This document shows, in pieces, positions 48,771 through 58,859 of a stretch of 64,000 nucleotides of DNA. The notes below the pieces were generated by a model. The model made no database searches. It was given only the letters and a program-made list of their open reading frames with translations, and had not been told where the DNA came from. Location of the stretch: NCBI RefSeq assembly GCF_023161665.1, contig NZ_JALNTW010000006.1, forward strand, positions 1-64,000. Reading direction: 5' to 3'. The translations under genes were made by a program, and so were the position numbers. Every line of letters begins with the position of its first letter. Position 1 is the stretch's first letter. Origin of the DNA: Shewanella sp. 1CM18E. Lineage in GTDB: Bacteria > Pseudomonadota > Gammaproteobacteria > Enterobacterales > Shewanellaceae.

Positions 48771-50618
48771 TTGTTGATAAGTTTGTTTCGATTACTAGTC
48801 TCAATTTTATTACTTGCCAGTTTATCTATGGCAACATTTTCCGTTCGAGCAGACGATTGGTTAAGCATCAATATTAAAGGTGTTAAAGGGGCATTAGCGA
48901 CCAATATTAAAGCCCACTTAGGCAGCCTACCTGAGTCAAGTGTGCAGCGCAGAGCTTTTATTTTTAACGCTGAAGACAACATCGAAGCCGCTATGCACTC
49001 AATGGGCTATTACCATAGTAAGGTCACTCAAGATGTTATCAATAATGGCGACGAGCCATGGCGCCTCAACTTAACTATCACACCTGGTGAGCCGACGCTA
49101 ATAAGCTGGATAGATATTCAAGTTAAAGGCGAAATGCAAACCGATCCACTGTTTGAAAAATGGTTAAGTCAATTAACGATTCGACCAGGCGATAGGCTCA
49201 ACCATGGCGTATATGACGACATAAAATCCCAACTACTGACCCTAGCCCTTGCTCGAGGCTATTTTGACGGTAAATTTGACCTTGCTGAAATCGTGGTGGA
49301 CCGCGACTTTAATACTGCCAAAATCGCTTTATATTATGACTCTGGTCAACGTTATCATATTGGTGAAGTGACCTTTACTGGCCACACTCTAGAACCTGAG
49401 ATTCTTGATGAGTTAGTGCCTTTTAAACTTGATGCCCCATACAGCACAGGTAACCTTGGCCAACTTAACCGCCAACTATTAGATACAGGATATTTTTCCA
49501 ACATCAAAGTATTGCCTTTAGTCGAACAGGTCGAAGGACTACAAGTTCCGATCCGAGTTGAACTGAGCCCAAGGCCAAATCATTCAATTGAATTAGGTTT
49601 AGGTGCTGATATTGGTAATACAGTGGATAACAAGCTTGAACCTCGCGTACGAGTCACTTGGCGAACACCCCAAATCAACAAATATGGTCACTCTCAAGAA
49701 ACAACCGCTGAGTGGTCACCAGACAAACCCAAGTTTTTGACCACTTATACCATTCCTTTAACTCATCCACTTGATGATCAGTTAAAGCTGCGTATTGGTA
49801 TGCTGCGCGACAAATATGGTGTCACTCAAGTGTACGACAGCGATGAACGCCAATTTAATAATACTGGCCAACTTGAGTCATCAAAAATGTTGTTTGCGGT
49901 TATTCGCCAACAAAGACTACAAAGCAAATGGTTATTTAACTATTCGGCGGAAGTAATGAAAGAGAGCTACCAGCAATCAGGCGTTGATTACGATCCTCGC
50001 TATGTGTTGTTTGGTACAAGTTTGTCTAAAACCACTCGTGGTGATAACTCACTTGACCCTAAATCGGGCTTCTTTCAGTTTTATAGCCTTGAATATGCCG
50101 ATCCAAGCTTAGGCTCTGAAGTTAGGCTCGCTCGCTTACAAACCAAATTTAAATGGATTGAGACATTCTTTGATAAGCACAGAATTGTATCGCGTCTCGA
50201 TATGGCAGCGAACCTAACGAGCAATAACTCTCTTGAAAACATCCCGCCTTCACTACGCTATTTTGCCGGTGGTGATCAAAGCATTCGTGGTTATAGTTAC
50301 AATGAACTTGGGCCATCAATTGACTCTATCAATGAAGATGGCCAAATCGTACGTGAAGTTGTTGGTGGGCGCTATTTAATGGTCGGCAGTATCGAATATC
50401 AATACTATGTCACGCCGACTTGGCGCGTGGCGACATTTATCGATGCAGGTAACGCATTTGATGTAAACCAAATTGAATTAATTACCTCTGTCGGTGCGGG
50501 CATTCACTGGATCTCGCCGATTGGACCGGTCAAACTTGATGTAGGTGTTGGTCTGAAAGAGACAGACACAATAAGCAGACCATGGCGCATTCATATCACA
50601 ATGGGAGCCGAATTATGA
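48771..50618 (+). CDS. tamA: Outer-membrane assembly factor TamA
   Basis: A 615-residue Omp85-family protein (E. coli TamA 577). A signal peptide (about residues 1-27) is followed by three POTRA domains (about 28-265) and a C-terminal 16-strand barrel. The barrel carries the 'RYFAGGDQSIRGYSYNELGP' motif (the RGY/VRGY loop of Omp85 proteins) and an aromatic end. With TamB it supports outer-membrane protein and lipid assembly. Start: TTG 48771 (or TTG 48774). The only upstream in-frame ATG (48744) is followed quickly by a stop, and an internal ATG would remove the signal peptide. It overlaps tamB by ATGA. Confidence 0.92.
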   Translation: MLISLFRLLVSILLLASLSMATFSVRADDWLSINIKGVKGALATNIKAHLGSLPESSVQRRAFIFNAEDNIEAAMHSMGYYHSKVTQDVINNGDEPWRLNLTITPGEPTLISWIDIQVKGEMQTDPLFEKWLSQLTIRPGDRLNHGVYDDIKSQLLTLALARGYFDGKFDLAEIVVDRDFNTAKIALYYDSGQRYHIGEVTFTGHTLEPEILDELVPFKLDAPYSTGNLGQLNRQLLDTGYFSNIKVLPLVEQVEGLQVPIRVELSPRPNHSIELGLGADIGNTVDNKLEPRVRVTWRTPQINKYGHSQETTAEWSPDKPKFLTTYTIPLTHPLDDQLKLRIGMLRDKYGVTQVYDSDERQFNNTGQLESSKMLFAVIRQQRLQSKWLFNYSAEVMKESYQQSGVDYDPRYVLFGTSLSKTTRGDNSLDPKSGFFQFYSLEYADPSLGSEVRLARLQTKFKWIETFFDKHRIVSRLDMAANLTSNNSLENIPPSLRYFAGGDQSIRGYSYNELGPSIDSINEDGQIVREVVGGRYLMVGSIEYQYYVTPTWRVATFIDAGNAFDVNQIELITSVGAGIHWISPIGPVKLDVGVGLKETDTISRPWRIHITMGAEL

Positions 50619-53600
50619 TAGCTCCTGAAGACAATACAAGCCCAGCAGAAACTAAGGCTAGCCCAAGTAAAATAAGTTACCGTTTACGAATTTGGCGTTG
50701 GTTTAAACTTTGCAGCCGCATCGTGATCTATGCGCCCTTACTGCTATTAATCAGCATTGCAGTGTTAATTGGCACCGAGTTTGGCAGCCATATAACCGTA
50801 AAGCTTGCCGATATGCTGGTACCAGATCTTGAACTTAACTATAAATCAGGACAAATAAACCGTCAGTTAGAGCTTAACTACGGCGCTTGGCAAATGAATG
50901 GCGTTGCAGTTGAAGTCAGCGACCTAGTGCTTGCATGGAACCCAATGTGTTTAATGCAAAAGCAATTATGTGTTGAGCAGTTAGCAAGTTCAAAGGTTAA
51001 TGTTGAGATTGATACACAACTAATTGGCGCTGATGGTTCAGATGCTGACGTAGTCTCTACGAATCCAGATTTGGCCGAAGATGATCCAAATAACGAGGCT
51101 TTAGCTAACGAAGCTTTAACTAATAAGATTGATACTAGCCAACATTTAGCTCATCAAGGAGCTGAAGAAAACCAAGAGATCACCCTTCCCTTCGGCATCA
51201 CCTTAAATAGTGGCGAGCTTAAAAATGTAACGGTACGCGTTAATGACATGGACTTTAACGCTAATCAGCTCAATTTAAGTGCTGAATGGTTATCAACCGG
51301 GATCCGCGCAAGCTCAATATATTCAGAAGGTTTATTAGTTTCTATTCCATTTACCGACGCTGAAAGCAGTCCTAAAGCGGAACCTGTTGCCGCTACAAAA
51401 GCTCCACTAAACACATCTGAACCCACTGCTGTTGCTGATGAAAAGCAAACAACTAACAACCAACAAACAGATAGTAAATCCCACGATGAGCTACAGGACT
51501 GGGCGATGGCAAACTTACCTGAAGTCTTTATGCCTATTCCAGTATTTGTTGAAACATTAAACATCGACAATGGTGAGCTAATTCTTGGCCCACGAAAAGA
51601 TAATTTCAGTTACCTCCATTTAAGCGGCAGTTACCAGCAATTTCTTATCAATATCGACGATTTTAAAGCAAAACATACTTATGGCGATGCGAGTTTAGCT
51701 GGCCAAATGTCGCTAATTGATGACTACCCCATGGATATAAAAGCAAACTTTAAATTGGCAAAAGTTGCTGAAGTCCCTGAACTTGAAAACCAAAATCTAG
51801 ACATCAGCATAAGCCAAGGATTTAAGCAGCTTAGAAGCCAGATTAGAGGTAGTGGTCAGTTTGAATTTAATCTCGACTCGAGCATCGAACTTGCTAAACC
51901 GCAGATCCCTTATACGATAAATTTAAGCGCTAACAAATTACAGTGGCCACTAAAGCAAGCCGACTATGTAGCGCAGAATATTAAGTTTGAAAGTGATGGT
52001 GATTTACAAAAGCAAAATGTATCGCTGCAAACCTTGTTTTCGTCACCGTATCAGCCGCCTATTGATCTAGATAGTCAATTCAGTCATCAAAGTAGCCGTT
52101 TTGATTTCAGCAAACTACATGCAGCAAACAGCAAGCTTGGTGAAGTAATATTACAAGGCTCACTTGTGTATGGTGAAAAACTAGCCTGGAATGCCAAAGT
52201 TGCTGCACAAAACCTTGATATCAGCCTGCTGACCTTTTCCAAAGATAGTCCGCTACCAACAAGTGATATCACAGGCCCACTCGATACGAATGGTCAAGTC
52301 ACCTTAAACGATAGTAGTTGGGCTATTGCGATCAGTAATGCCAAATTAAACGGCCATGTGATGCACTACCCACTTGAAGTTGATGGCGATCTATCACTTA
52401 ACCATAAGTGGTATCTCAGCTCAAAAGGATTAAATGTAAATGCGCTGCAAAGCCGCTTATACGTCAAAGGCACAGTAGATAAACAGTGGGCGCTAAATGG
52501 ACAATTGACCGTTCCGGATCTTAGCTTGTGGCAGGCGCAATCAAATGGCTCCGTCAATGCTGATATTGCAGTGTCTGGCGAAAATGACCATCCAGATCTC
52601 GCGGTTAACCTAACAGCCCGCGACCTACAGTTGTTGGCGATGGAGCTAAGTAGTCTAAGGTTAACCGGTAACTATAAGCCCTTTGATAATCACGGCTTTA
52701 ATGCCGACTTAAACTTGCAAGAGTTTACCTACCAAGATCTTAATTTAGACAGCATGACTTTTTATAGCCAAGGTGATTTAAATAGCCAATCACTTGAGCT
52801 TAACTCTGTAGGCGATCTTGCCTTAAACTCTGCAATAAAGAGTCAATATAACGATAAAAAACAACAAATAACAGGTCAAGTTAATCAGCTATCATTGCGT
52901 TCTAAGCTAGGTGATATTGCCCTTGATAAACCCATTGAGGCTGAATACTCACTGGCCAAGCAAACTGGTAAGCTACAACCATTTTGCCTATCTCATCGAG
53001 ATGGCAAATTATGTGCGCAAAACGACACTTTATTAGGCCTTAATGGTAAAGCGAGTCTCGAGTTTAACGGTGATATTGGTAAGTTAATCGAACCTTGGTT
53101 GCCGCAAAGTCTTGACTGGAACGGACCTGCCACGCTTAAGTCAAACTTTGAGTGGTTCGCAGATAAAAAACCTATCGGCAATCTAGACCTAAAACTAACT
53201 GAAGGTAACATTGATTTTAAGGCGACTAATAATAGTAACGTGACTGTAGGGTATAAATCTGTACAGCTTCAAAGTCAGCTTGATGAAAAACAGCTGCAAA
53301 CTGCTATCTCTCTCGAATCCCATGAAATTGCCAGCATGGATGCTAACTTAGGCATAAATGTAACTCCAGATAGAACCATGAATGGTCAGTTCTCACTGCA
53401 TAAAATCAATCTAAAAGCACTAGCGGTATTGGTACCCGAACTTGAAGTATTGGAAGGGGTGATATCAAGTGAATTAAGTGTTGCTGGCAGTTTAAGCGAC
53501 CCACAGGTCTCTGGTGAAATCGCGTTAAATGACGGTGCTATTATGGCAACGGCTAACCCTACTCTGCTTGAAGATATCGACCTTGACTTCATCTTTGCCG

Positions 53601-54658
53601 GTAAAAAAGCGCAAATAGACGGCCAACTAAAAATGGGCGAAGGCCTCGCCTATGTAGATGGGCAATTAGATTGGGCGCAACAGAAACTTAAAGGCGCATT
53701 TGATATAAAAGGCCAAGATCTTGCAGTTATTCAGCCTCCTCTCGCCATTTTAAATGTCGGCACTGACTTAAAAGTTAAATTTACCGACGAATCCTTTGAT
53801 GTTACCGGCGATATCAATGTGCCATCGGGCAAAATTACCATAGTCCAGCTTCCAGAAGGCGGTATTGCGGTTTCAAAAGATGTAGTGTTTGAAGACAGCT
53901 TGGCCTCCAAGGAAGCCAAAGTGTCCCCATTAGCGGTTTCTGCACAAGTTAACCTCAATGTTGGCGACAACCTGAGAGTCGACGGAATGGGCCTAACAGG
54001 TAAGCTACAAGGAAAACTCGAACTCAAACAAGACCCATTTAGACCACCACTCATGTTTGGTGAAATTAAAGTGGTTGATGGCACCTACAAATTTATGGGG
54101 CAAACTCTTGAAATTCGTGCCGGTGAAATGCAGTTTATTGGGCCTATCGATGTGCCTAACCTCAATATTGAAGCTGCGCGAGAAATTAAGGATGAAGATG
54201 TCATTGCCGGCGTACGTATCACTGGTACGCCGATGAAGCCCATTGTGAACCTATTTTCTAACCCAACCAAAGAGCAGGCAGAAATATTGAATTATATTGT
54301 CCGCGGCACAGGTTTAAGCAATAACAGTGTTGATCAAAATAGCGGTTTAATGATGGGCGCAGCATTAACCCTAAGCAGCCAAATTGGCGGCGGTGCAATA
54401 GGTAATATCGGCAATACCGCCACAGGGATCATCGAAAAGATTGGTTTTTCAAATGTACAGTTAGACGCCAATGATGACGGCCGCTTTGCGATTAGTGGCT
54501 TTATTGGCGATAACTTAATGGTTAAATATGGCGTTGGTGTATTTAATCCAGGCTATGAGATGACAGTAAGGTACTACTTACTATCGCAGCTTTATCTTGA
54601 GACTGTTTCAGGCACAATTGAGCAGTCTTTAGATATCTATTATAGCTTTGACCTATAG
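50615..54658 (+). CDS. tamB: Translocation and assembly module subunit TamB
   Basis: A 1347-residue inner-membrane-anchored AsmA-like protein (E. coli TamB 1259). One transmembrane helix (about residues 36-54) is followed by a long periplasmic beta-taco region. The C-terminal DUF490/TamB domain (about 1000-1347) includes FGEIKVVDGTYKFMGQTLEIRAGEMQF. The insert at about 145-300 is acidic and Asn/Gln/Ala-rich and probably explains the extra length. The ATG at 50615 overlaps the tamA stop and has GGGAG upstream. No terminator was found before the fadR terminator. Confidence 0.92.
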   Translation: MIAPEDNTSPAETKASPSKISYRLRIWRWFKLCSRIVIYAPLLLLISIAVLIGTEFGSHITVKLADMLVPDLELNYKSGQINRQLELNYGAWQMNGVAVEVSDLVLAWNPMCLMQKQLCVEQLASSKVNVEIDTQLIGADGSDADVVSTNPDLAEDDPNNEALANEALTNKIDTSQHLAHQGAEENQEITLPFGITLNSGELKNVTVRVNDMDFNANQLNLSAEWLSTGIRASSIYSEGLLVSIPFTDAESSPKAEPVAATKAPLNTSEPTAVADEKQTTNNQQTDSKSHDELQDWAMANLPEVFMPIPVFVETLNIDNGELILGPRKDNFSYLHLSGSYQQFLINIDDFKAKHTYGDASLAGQMSLIDDYPMDIKANFKLAKVAEVPELENQNLDISISQGFKQLRSQIRGSGQFEFNLDSSIELAKPQIPYTINLSANKLQWPLKQADYVAQNIKFESDGDLQKQNVSLQTLFSSPYQPPIDLDSQFSHQSSRFDFSKLHAANSKLGEVILQGSLVYGEKLAWNAKVAAQNLDISLLTFSKDSPLPTSDITGPLDTNGQVTLNDSSWAIAISNAKLNGHVMHYPLEVDGDLSLNHKWYLSSKGLNVNALQSRLYVKGTVDKQWALNGQLTVPDLSLWQAQSNGSVNADIAVSGENDHPDLAVNLTARDLQLLAMELSSLRLTGNYKPFDNHGFNADLNLQEFTYQDLNLDSMTFYSQGDLNSQSLELNSVGDLALNSAIKSQYNDKKQQITGQVNQLSLRSKLGDIALDKPIEAEYSLAKQTGKLQPFCLSHRDGKLCAQNDTLLGLNGKASLEFNGDIGKLIEPWLPQSLDWNGPATLKSNFEWFADKKPIGNLDLKLTEGNIDFKATNNSNVTVGYKSVQLQSQLDEKQLQTAISLESHEIASMDANLGINVTPDRTMNGQFSLHKINLKALAVLVPELEVLEGVISSELSVAGSLSDPQVSGEIALNDGAIMATANPTLLEDIDLDFIFAGKKAQIDGQLKMGEGLAYVDGQLDWAQQKLKGAFDIKGQDLAVIQPPLAILNVGTDLKVKFTDESFDVTGDINVPSGKITIVQLPEGGIAVSKDVVFEDSLASKEAKVSPLAVSAQVNLNVGDNLRVDGMGLTGKLQGKLELKQDPFRPPLMFGEIKVVDGTYKFMGQTLEIRAGEMQFIGPIDVPNLNIEAAREIKDEDVIAGVRITGTPMKPIVNLFSNPTKEQAEILNYIVRGTGLSNNSVDQNSGLMMGAALTLSSQIGGGAIGNIGNTATGIIEKIGFSNVQLDANDDGRFAISGFIGDNLMVKYGVGVFNPGYEMTVRYYLLSQLYLETVSGTIEQSLDIYYSFDL

Positions 54659-54852
54659 TTGTCAGTTGAAGTTGTATTTATAGTGGTTAAACATAGCGTA
54701 TGTTCACATCTTGATTGAACTCATCACAGTTTAAATGATGAGTTCATCATTAACGCTAAATAAGCAAAAGCAGACAGCCCTTCGCCCTTGCTAAACCCAA
54801 AAACCATCAAGCAGCAACTTGTATTACTTTACCGTCTCTACAAAGCAGACAC

Positions 54853-54877
54853 AAAAAAGCCATCCCGAGGATGGCTT
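54853..54877 (-). terminator. Rho-independent terminator of fadR
   Basis: Stem AAGCCATCC / GGATGGCTT with a three-base loop, followed on the minus strand by TTTT. It lies 20 bases after the fadR stop, between the convergent tamB and fadR. Confidence 0.88.
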
Positions 54878-54896
54878 ATTATTTTCAGCTAAGGCA

Positions 54897-55616
54897 TTAA
54901 TTGTCAGAATGACCCAGCTCTACAGGCATGTCATCGCGTAAGCTCTGCCACATTACGCCACTGTTAATACCGTAAGTACGCATTAAGGCAGGCACATCAG
55001 CATAATTTTTCGCAATCGCTAATTGCTGCAACTCTTTATAAAACTCCATTGCTAAAGCGCGTGCTTCGGCACTAGAGAAATAGTATCGACCTACTCTGCT
55101 ATACAAGCCTTTAAAGCCGTTAAGAATTAACACGTATAACGGATTTCCTGATGAAAACGCTAAGGTGTGCTGTAATTGATAGTCAAATTCAGCATAAGCA
55201 AGCGCGGTATCTTCAAGTTCATCCAGTTGAGATAACGCAGCAACCGCTTCTTCAGGGTTATTGCGAATCGCGCCTCTAAAATAGATAGCACTGACACTGC
55301 TTCTTGCTGAAAGCAATTGGTCAACCAGTTCAGGGAAACCGTCTGGGTTAAGTTCGGCAATCGTCTCAAGAATATTCAGACCCGAAGTTTCCCAGAAATT
55401 ATTAACCCGGGTAGGTTTACCATGTTGAATAGTCAGCCAACCATCACGCGCTAAGCGCTGTAGCACTTCACGTAAGGTTGTGCGGGTGACACCGATTAAT
55501 TCTGATAACTCGCGCTCTGCAGGGAGAATAGAGCCTGGAGGAAACTTATTTTCCCATATGGATCGTACAATATACTTCTCTGCAAAACTTGCAGGGCCTT
55601 TGGCATTGATGATCAT
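54897..55616 (-). CDS. fadR: Fatty-acid metabolism regulator FadR
   Basis: A 239-residue GntR-family regulator, exactly the E. coli FadR length. The N-terminal winged HTH (about residues 8-72) has FAEKYIVRSIWENKFPPGS, ERELSELIGVTRTTLREVLQRLARDGWL and HGKPTRVNNF. The C-terminal acyl-CoA-binding domain follows (YFRGAIRNNPEEAV and others). It represses beta-oxidation genes and activates unsaturated fatty-acid synthesis when long-chain acyl-CoA is low. It is divergent from nhaB as in E. coli; a partial fadD lies at the other end of this window. Confidence 0.95.
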   Translation of the reverse strand: MIINAKGPASFAEKYIVRSIWENKFPPGSILPAERELSELIGVTRTTLREVLQRLARDGWLTIQHGKPTRVNNFWETSGLNILETIAELNPDGFPELVDQLLSARSSVSAIYFRGAIRNNPEEAVAALSQLDELEDTALAYAEFDYQLQHTLAFSSGNPLYVLILNGFKGLYSRVGRYYFSSAEARALAMEFYKELQQLAIAKNYADVPALMRTYGINSGVMWQSLRDDMPVELGHSDN

Positions 55617-55917
55617 GAGCCTACTCTATCCAATTATTAGTGTTGTTCTTTGACAGATCATACCAGAGCAGGAAAAAATGAAAACTAAAACCGCGTTAAT
55701 TGATAGCGACTAAATACAGAAAACAGTTAGACCGCTCACTTTTTGCGCTAACAGCCCATTTTAAATCACATTTATTTGATATAGATAGCTGTTTCGCCAT
55801 TATGGGCTTTTTAAGTTTTCAAAAAGGTTCTATCTTTAGCATCGGCTTAATTATAGCTTGTAGCAAATTCCATTAATGCTTTGTTATTAGCAAATATATA
55901 TAAATAGAGAGGATTCC
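55617..55917. other. Divergent fadR-nhaB regulatory gap
   Basis: A 301-base AT-rich gap carrying the opposing promoters of fadR and nhaB. AGAGAGGA stands just before the nhaB ATG. A weak half-match to the FadR operator (AGACCGCT near 55724) is not convincing. No gene is seen. Confidence 0.5.
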
Positions 55918-57504
55918 ATGCCTGTGACAATGAGTCGGGCGTTTCTTGACAACTTCTTAGGTAATTCACCAAAGTGGTTCAAACTCGCGATCATATCGTT
56001 TTTAGTGATCAACCCAATCGTATTTTACTTTAATCCGTTTGTGGCTGGCTGGCTGTTAGTTGTTGAATTTATCTTCACTCTTGCTATGGCCCTTAAATGC
56101 TACCCACTGCAACCTGGTGGTTTATTAGCGATTGAGGCAGTTGCTATTGGCATGACATCGCCAAGCCAAGTGCTGCATGAGATTGAAGCAAACCTTGAAG
56201 TAGTTCTACTACTAGTCTTCATGGTTGCTGGTATTTACTTCATGAAGCAATTGCTTCTATTTGTATTTACTAAGATGATCACTAAAGTGCGCTCAAAAGT
56301 AGCAGTCTCTTTATTGTTCTGTATGGCTTCAGCATTTCTGTCTGCATTCTTAGATGCGTTAACTGTTATCGCGGTTATCATCACAGTTGCTGTAGGTTTC
56401 TACTCTATCTATCACAAAGTTGCATCAGGCAAGAGCTTTGCCGAAAGCCATGACCACACTTCTGATGGTCAAAATCAGCTATGTGAAGAAGAATTAGAAT
56501 CTTTCCGTGGTTTCTTACGTAATCTACTTATGCATGCCGGTGTTGGTACTGCATTAGGTGGTGTTTGTACCATGGTTGGTGAACCACAAAACCTAATTAT
56601 TGCGGCTCAAGCAAACTGGCAGTTCGCTGAATTTGCTATCCGTATGTCTCCAGTAACTGTTCCAGTATTCTTTGCTGGTATTACTACCTGTTTCTTAGTT
56701 GAGAAATTCAAGGTATTTGGTTACGGCCAGCAACTACCAGAAGCGGTTCATAAAATCCTTTCTGACTACGATGCTCATGAAGATGCAAACCGCACCAAAC
56801 ATGACAAAGTTAAACTGCTAATCCAAGCTGTCATTGGTGTGTGGTTAATCGCAGGTCTTGCGCTACATTTGGCTTCAGTAGGTCTAATCGGTCTATCTGT
56901 AATCATTCTAGCGACTGCATTTAACGGTATCACTAACGAACACGCACTAGGTAAAGCTTTTGAAGAAGCGCTACCGTTTACTGCGCTATTAGCAGTATTC
57001 TTCGCTATCGTTGCAGTAATTATTGACCAGCAGTTATTTGCACCTGTCATTCAGTGGGCACTAAGCTACGAAGGTAACACTCAGTTAGTTATTTTCTATA
57101 TTGCTAACGGTCTACTTTCAATGGTGAGCGATAACGTATTCGTGGGTACGGTTTACATTAACGAAGTGAAAGCTGCACTTCTAAATGGCCAAATTACTCG
57201 TGATCAGTTCGACCTATTAGCAGTAGCAATCAACACTGGTACTAACCTACCATCAGTTGCTACGCCTAACGGTCAAGCAGCATTCCTATTCTTGCTAACT
57301 TCTGCAATCGCTCCACTCATCCGTCTGTCTTACGGCAGAATGGTGTGGATGGCACTACCTTACACGATCGTTTTATCTATCGTTGGTGTGCTTGCAATTC
57401 AGCTAGGTGCGCTAGAACAGATGACGCAATATTTTTATGATACTCAAATGTTAATCCATCACTCTGCTCAAGCAGCTGCAGATGGTGTAGTATCATCACA
57501 TTGA
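55918..57504 (+). CDS. nhaB: Na+/H+ antiporter NhaB
   Basis: A 528-residue polytopic inner-membrane transporter (E. coli NhaB 513) with about twelve hydrophobic segments. Family blocks are [19 protein letters not shown] at the start, [38 protein letters not shown] and [14 protein letters not shown]. It exchanges external protons for cytoplasmic Na+, aiding pH and salt homeostasis. The start ATG has AGAGAGGA. Codons are rather uniform and its base composition is like the neighbours. It is followed by a strong terminator. Confidence 0.96.
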   Translation: MPVTMSRAFLDNFLGNSPKWFKLAIISFLVINPIVFYFNPFVAGWLLVVEFIFTLAMALKCYPLQPGGLLAIEAVAIGMTSPSQVLHEIEANLEVVLLLVFMVAGIYFMKQLLLFVFTKMITKVRSKVAVSLLFCMASAFLSAFLDALTVIAVIITVAVGFYSIYHKVASGKSFAESHDHTSDGQNQLCEEELESFRGFLRNLLMHAGVGTALGGVCTMVGEPQNLIIAAQANWQFAEFAIRMSPVTVPVFFAGITTCFLVEKFKVFGYGQQLPEAVHKILSDYDAHEDANRTKHDKVKLLIQAVIGVWLIAGLALHLASVGLIGLSVIILATAFNGITNEHALGKAFEEALPFTALLAVFFAIVAVIIDQQLFAPVIQWALSYEGNTQLVIFYIANGLLSMVSDNVFVGTVYINEVKAALLNGQITRDQFDLLAVAINTGTNLPSVATPNGQAAFLFLLTSAIAPLIRLSYGRMVWMALPYTIVLSIVGVLAIQLGALEQMTQYFYDTQMLIHHSAQAAADGVVSSH

Positions 57505-57543
57505 TAAGCTTATCTGAACTATTTTCTAAATAGTTAGTCATAG

Positions 57544-57573
57544 AAAACGCCCTATTCAATAGGGCGTTTTTTT
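57544..57573 (+). terminator. Rho-independent terminator of nhaB
   Basis: A perfect 12-bp stem AAAACGCCCTAT / ATAGGGCGTTTT with a three-base loop and a run of seven Ts. The dsbB start lies only about 8-23 bases beyond it, so dsbB is read mainly from its own promoter or from read-through. Confidence 0.92.
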
Positions 57574-57595
57574 ATTTGCAATGGAGACTTTGTCG

Positions 57596-58105
57596 TTGAA
57601 TGCACTAACCAACTTTGCCCACTCGCGCGCCGCCTGGCTGATCCTGATGTCATCGGCTGTAGCACTTGAACTCGCCGCCCTATTCTTTCAATACATTATG
57701 GAACTGAGTCCGTGTGTAATGTGTATCTATCAACGCGTAGCGGTATTCGGCTTAGTGTTTGCGGGATTAATTGGCGTGGTTGGCCATAAGTCTCGAATTA
57801 CACGTGCTATTGGCTTAGCCACATGGGGGATCAGTGCAGGTTGGGGCCTTAAACTCGCAATTGAGTTAGTTGATATGCAAACTAACCCGTCACCTTTTGC
57901 AACCTGCTCATACTTACCAGAGTTTCCAAGCTGGCTGCAGCTGCACGAATGGCTGCCATCGGTATTTATGCCTACAGGAATGTGTACGGATATCCCTTGG
58001 GAGTTTATGGGTGTGACAATGGGGCAATATATGATTATCGCTTTCGCTGCTTATCTGTTAGCCCTACTCGTATTTATTGTTCCAGCTCTAAAAAAATCCG
58101 TTTAG
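57596..58105 (+). CDS. dsbB: Disulfide bond formation protein B
   Basis: A 169-residue four-helix membrane protein that reoxidises DsbA and passes electrons to quinone. The first active pair is CVMC in the first periplasmic loop. The second pair comprises the Cys in [11 protein letters not shown] and the Cys in [12 protein letters not shown]. Residues AWL and [16 protein letters not shown] follow the family. I favour the TTG at 57596, because GGAG lies nine bases upstream and the N-terminus aligns with E. coli DsbB. The ATG at 57581 gives 174 residues. It is bracketed by two near-identical terminators. Confidence 0.93.
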   Translation: MNALTNFAHSRAAWLILMSSAVALELAALFFQYIMELSPCVMCIYQRVAVFGLVFAGLIGVVGHKSRITRAIGLATWGISAGWGLKLAIELVDMQTNPSPFATCSYLPEFPSWLQLHEWLPSVFMPTGMCTDIPWEFMGVTMGQYMIIAFAAYLLALLVFIVPALKKSV

Positions 58106-58130
58106 CCAGCAACGTTAAATTAATCCCATA

Positions 58131-58159
58131 AAAAACGCCCTACCAAATAGGGCGTTTTT
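58131..58159. terminator. Bidirectional terminator between dsbB and the YcgN-family gene
   Basis: A perfect 12-bp stem AAAAACGCCCTA / TAGGGCGTTTTT with loop CCAAA, with T tracts on both sides. It shares AAAACGCCCTA and TAGGGCGTTTT with the nhaB terminator upstream of dsbB. Confidence 0.9.
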
Positions 58160-58189
58160 ATATATATCTTGAGCAAAGCTCACTACAGT

Positions 58190-58630
58190 TTATTCAACAT
58201 CTTTCATTGGCCAAAGCACAATGTGATCTTCAATATCTCGAATTTTAGTTTCGCATGTCACCTTACCCGCAACCGACATACCCGCTAAAATCATTGCTTC
58301 TTTCGAGCCTGTTTTTAAAGGGTGCCAAGTTGGTAAGTCTCTCCCAACAAATAAACGGCGGTAGGCGCAGCTGTCCGGCAACCAAGTCAAGGATTCAATA
58401 TTATCAACAGTGACTTTGGTGCAGCTTGGCACAAACTTAAATCGCTCTGAGTAGTTTTGGCAATGACCGGCTTGATTATCGAGTAACTGACACGCTGCAT
58501 TGGTGTAATATAGCTCTTCGGTTTCATCGTCGATAAGCTTATTCAAACAACACTTACCACAACCATCACATAATGACTCCCACTCTTGAGTATTCATCTG
58601 TGCTAAGGTTTTTTCGTTCCAAAATGCCAT
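58190..58630 (-). CDS. YcgN-family cysteine-cluster protein
   Basis: A 146-residue protein of the YcgN (UPF0260) family. Conserved blocks are [16 protein letters not shown] (three-Cys cluster CxxCGKCC), [19 protein letters not shown] and LPDSCAYR, then [14 protein letters not shown]. The Cys pattern resembles the CxxCxxCC cluster of zinc- or Fe-S-binding proteins. No function is established. The ATG at 58630 begins at MAFWNEKT, matching E. coli YcgN; the upstream extension is not conserved. Confidence 0.9.
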   Translation of the reverse strand: MAFWNEKTLAQMNTQEWESLCDGCGKCCLNKLIDDETEELYYTNAACQLLDNQAGHCQNYSERFKFVPSCTKVTVDNIESLTWLPDSCAYRRLFVGRDLPTWHPLKTGSKEAMILAGMSVAGKVTCETKIRDIEDHIVLWPMKDVE

Positions 58631-58859
58631 GTTTACGTCTTCACTCACACCAATCAATTAGCGGCGCATTATACAGGGATGGAGCAATACTGCCCAGCAG
58701 ACATTACTGCGATATAGCAAGTCCAACACACCATTTTTTGATTTTGTGAGCTTGTTTGAGGTATTAACAAGCCGCTTTTGCCGCGTTAAAAATAGCGACT
58801 ACCTTGGCCTACTCCAAATTAGGCAGAGTTCAATTTACCAGTAGACTAACGACTATGAC

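Noticed and set aside
53731-54084. 117-residue open frame opposite tamB
   Set aside because: It is antisense to the conserved TamB C-terminal domain, and its Ser/Pro/Thr-rich composition is typical of shadow frames.
55714-55735. Possible FadR operator between fadR and nhaB
   Set aside because: Only one half resembles the operator (AGACCGCT); the other half does not fit the 17-base palindrome.
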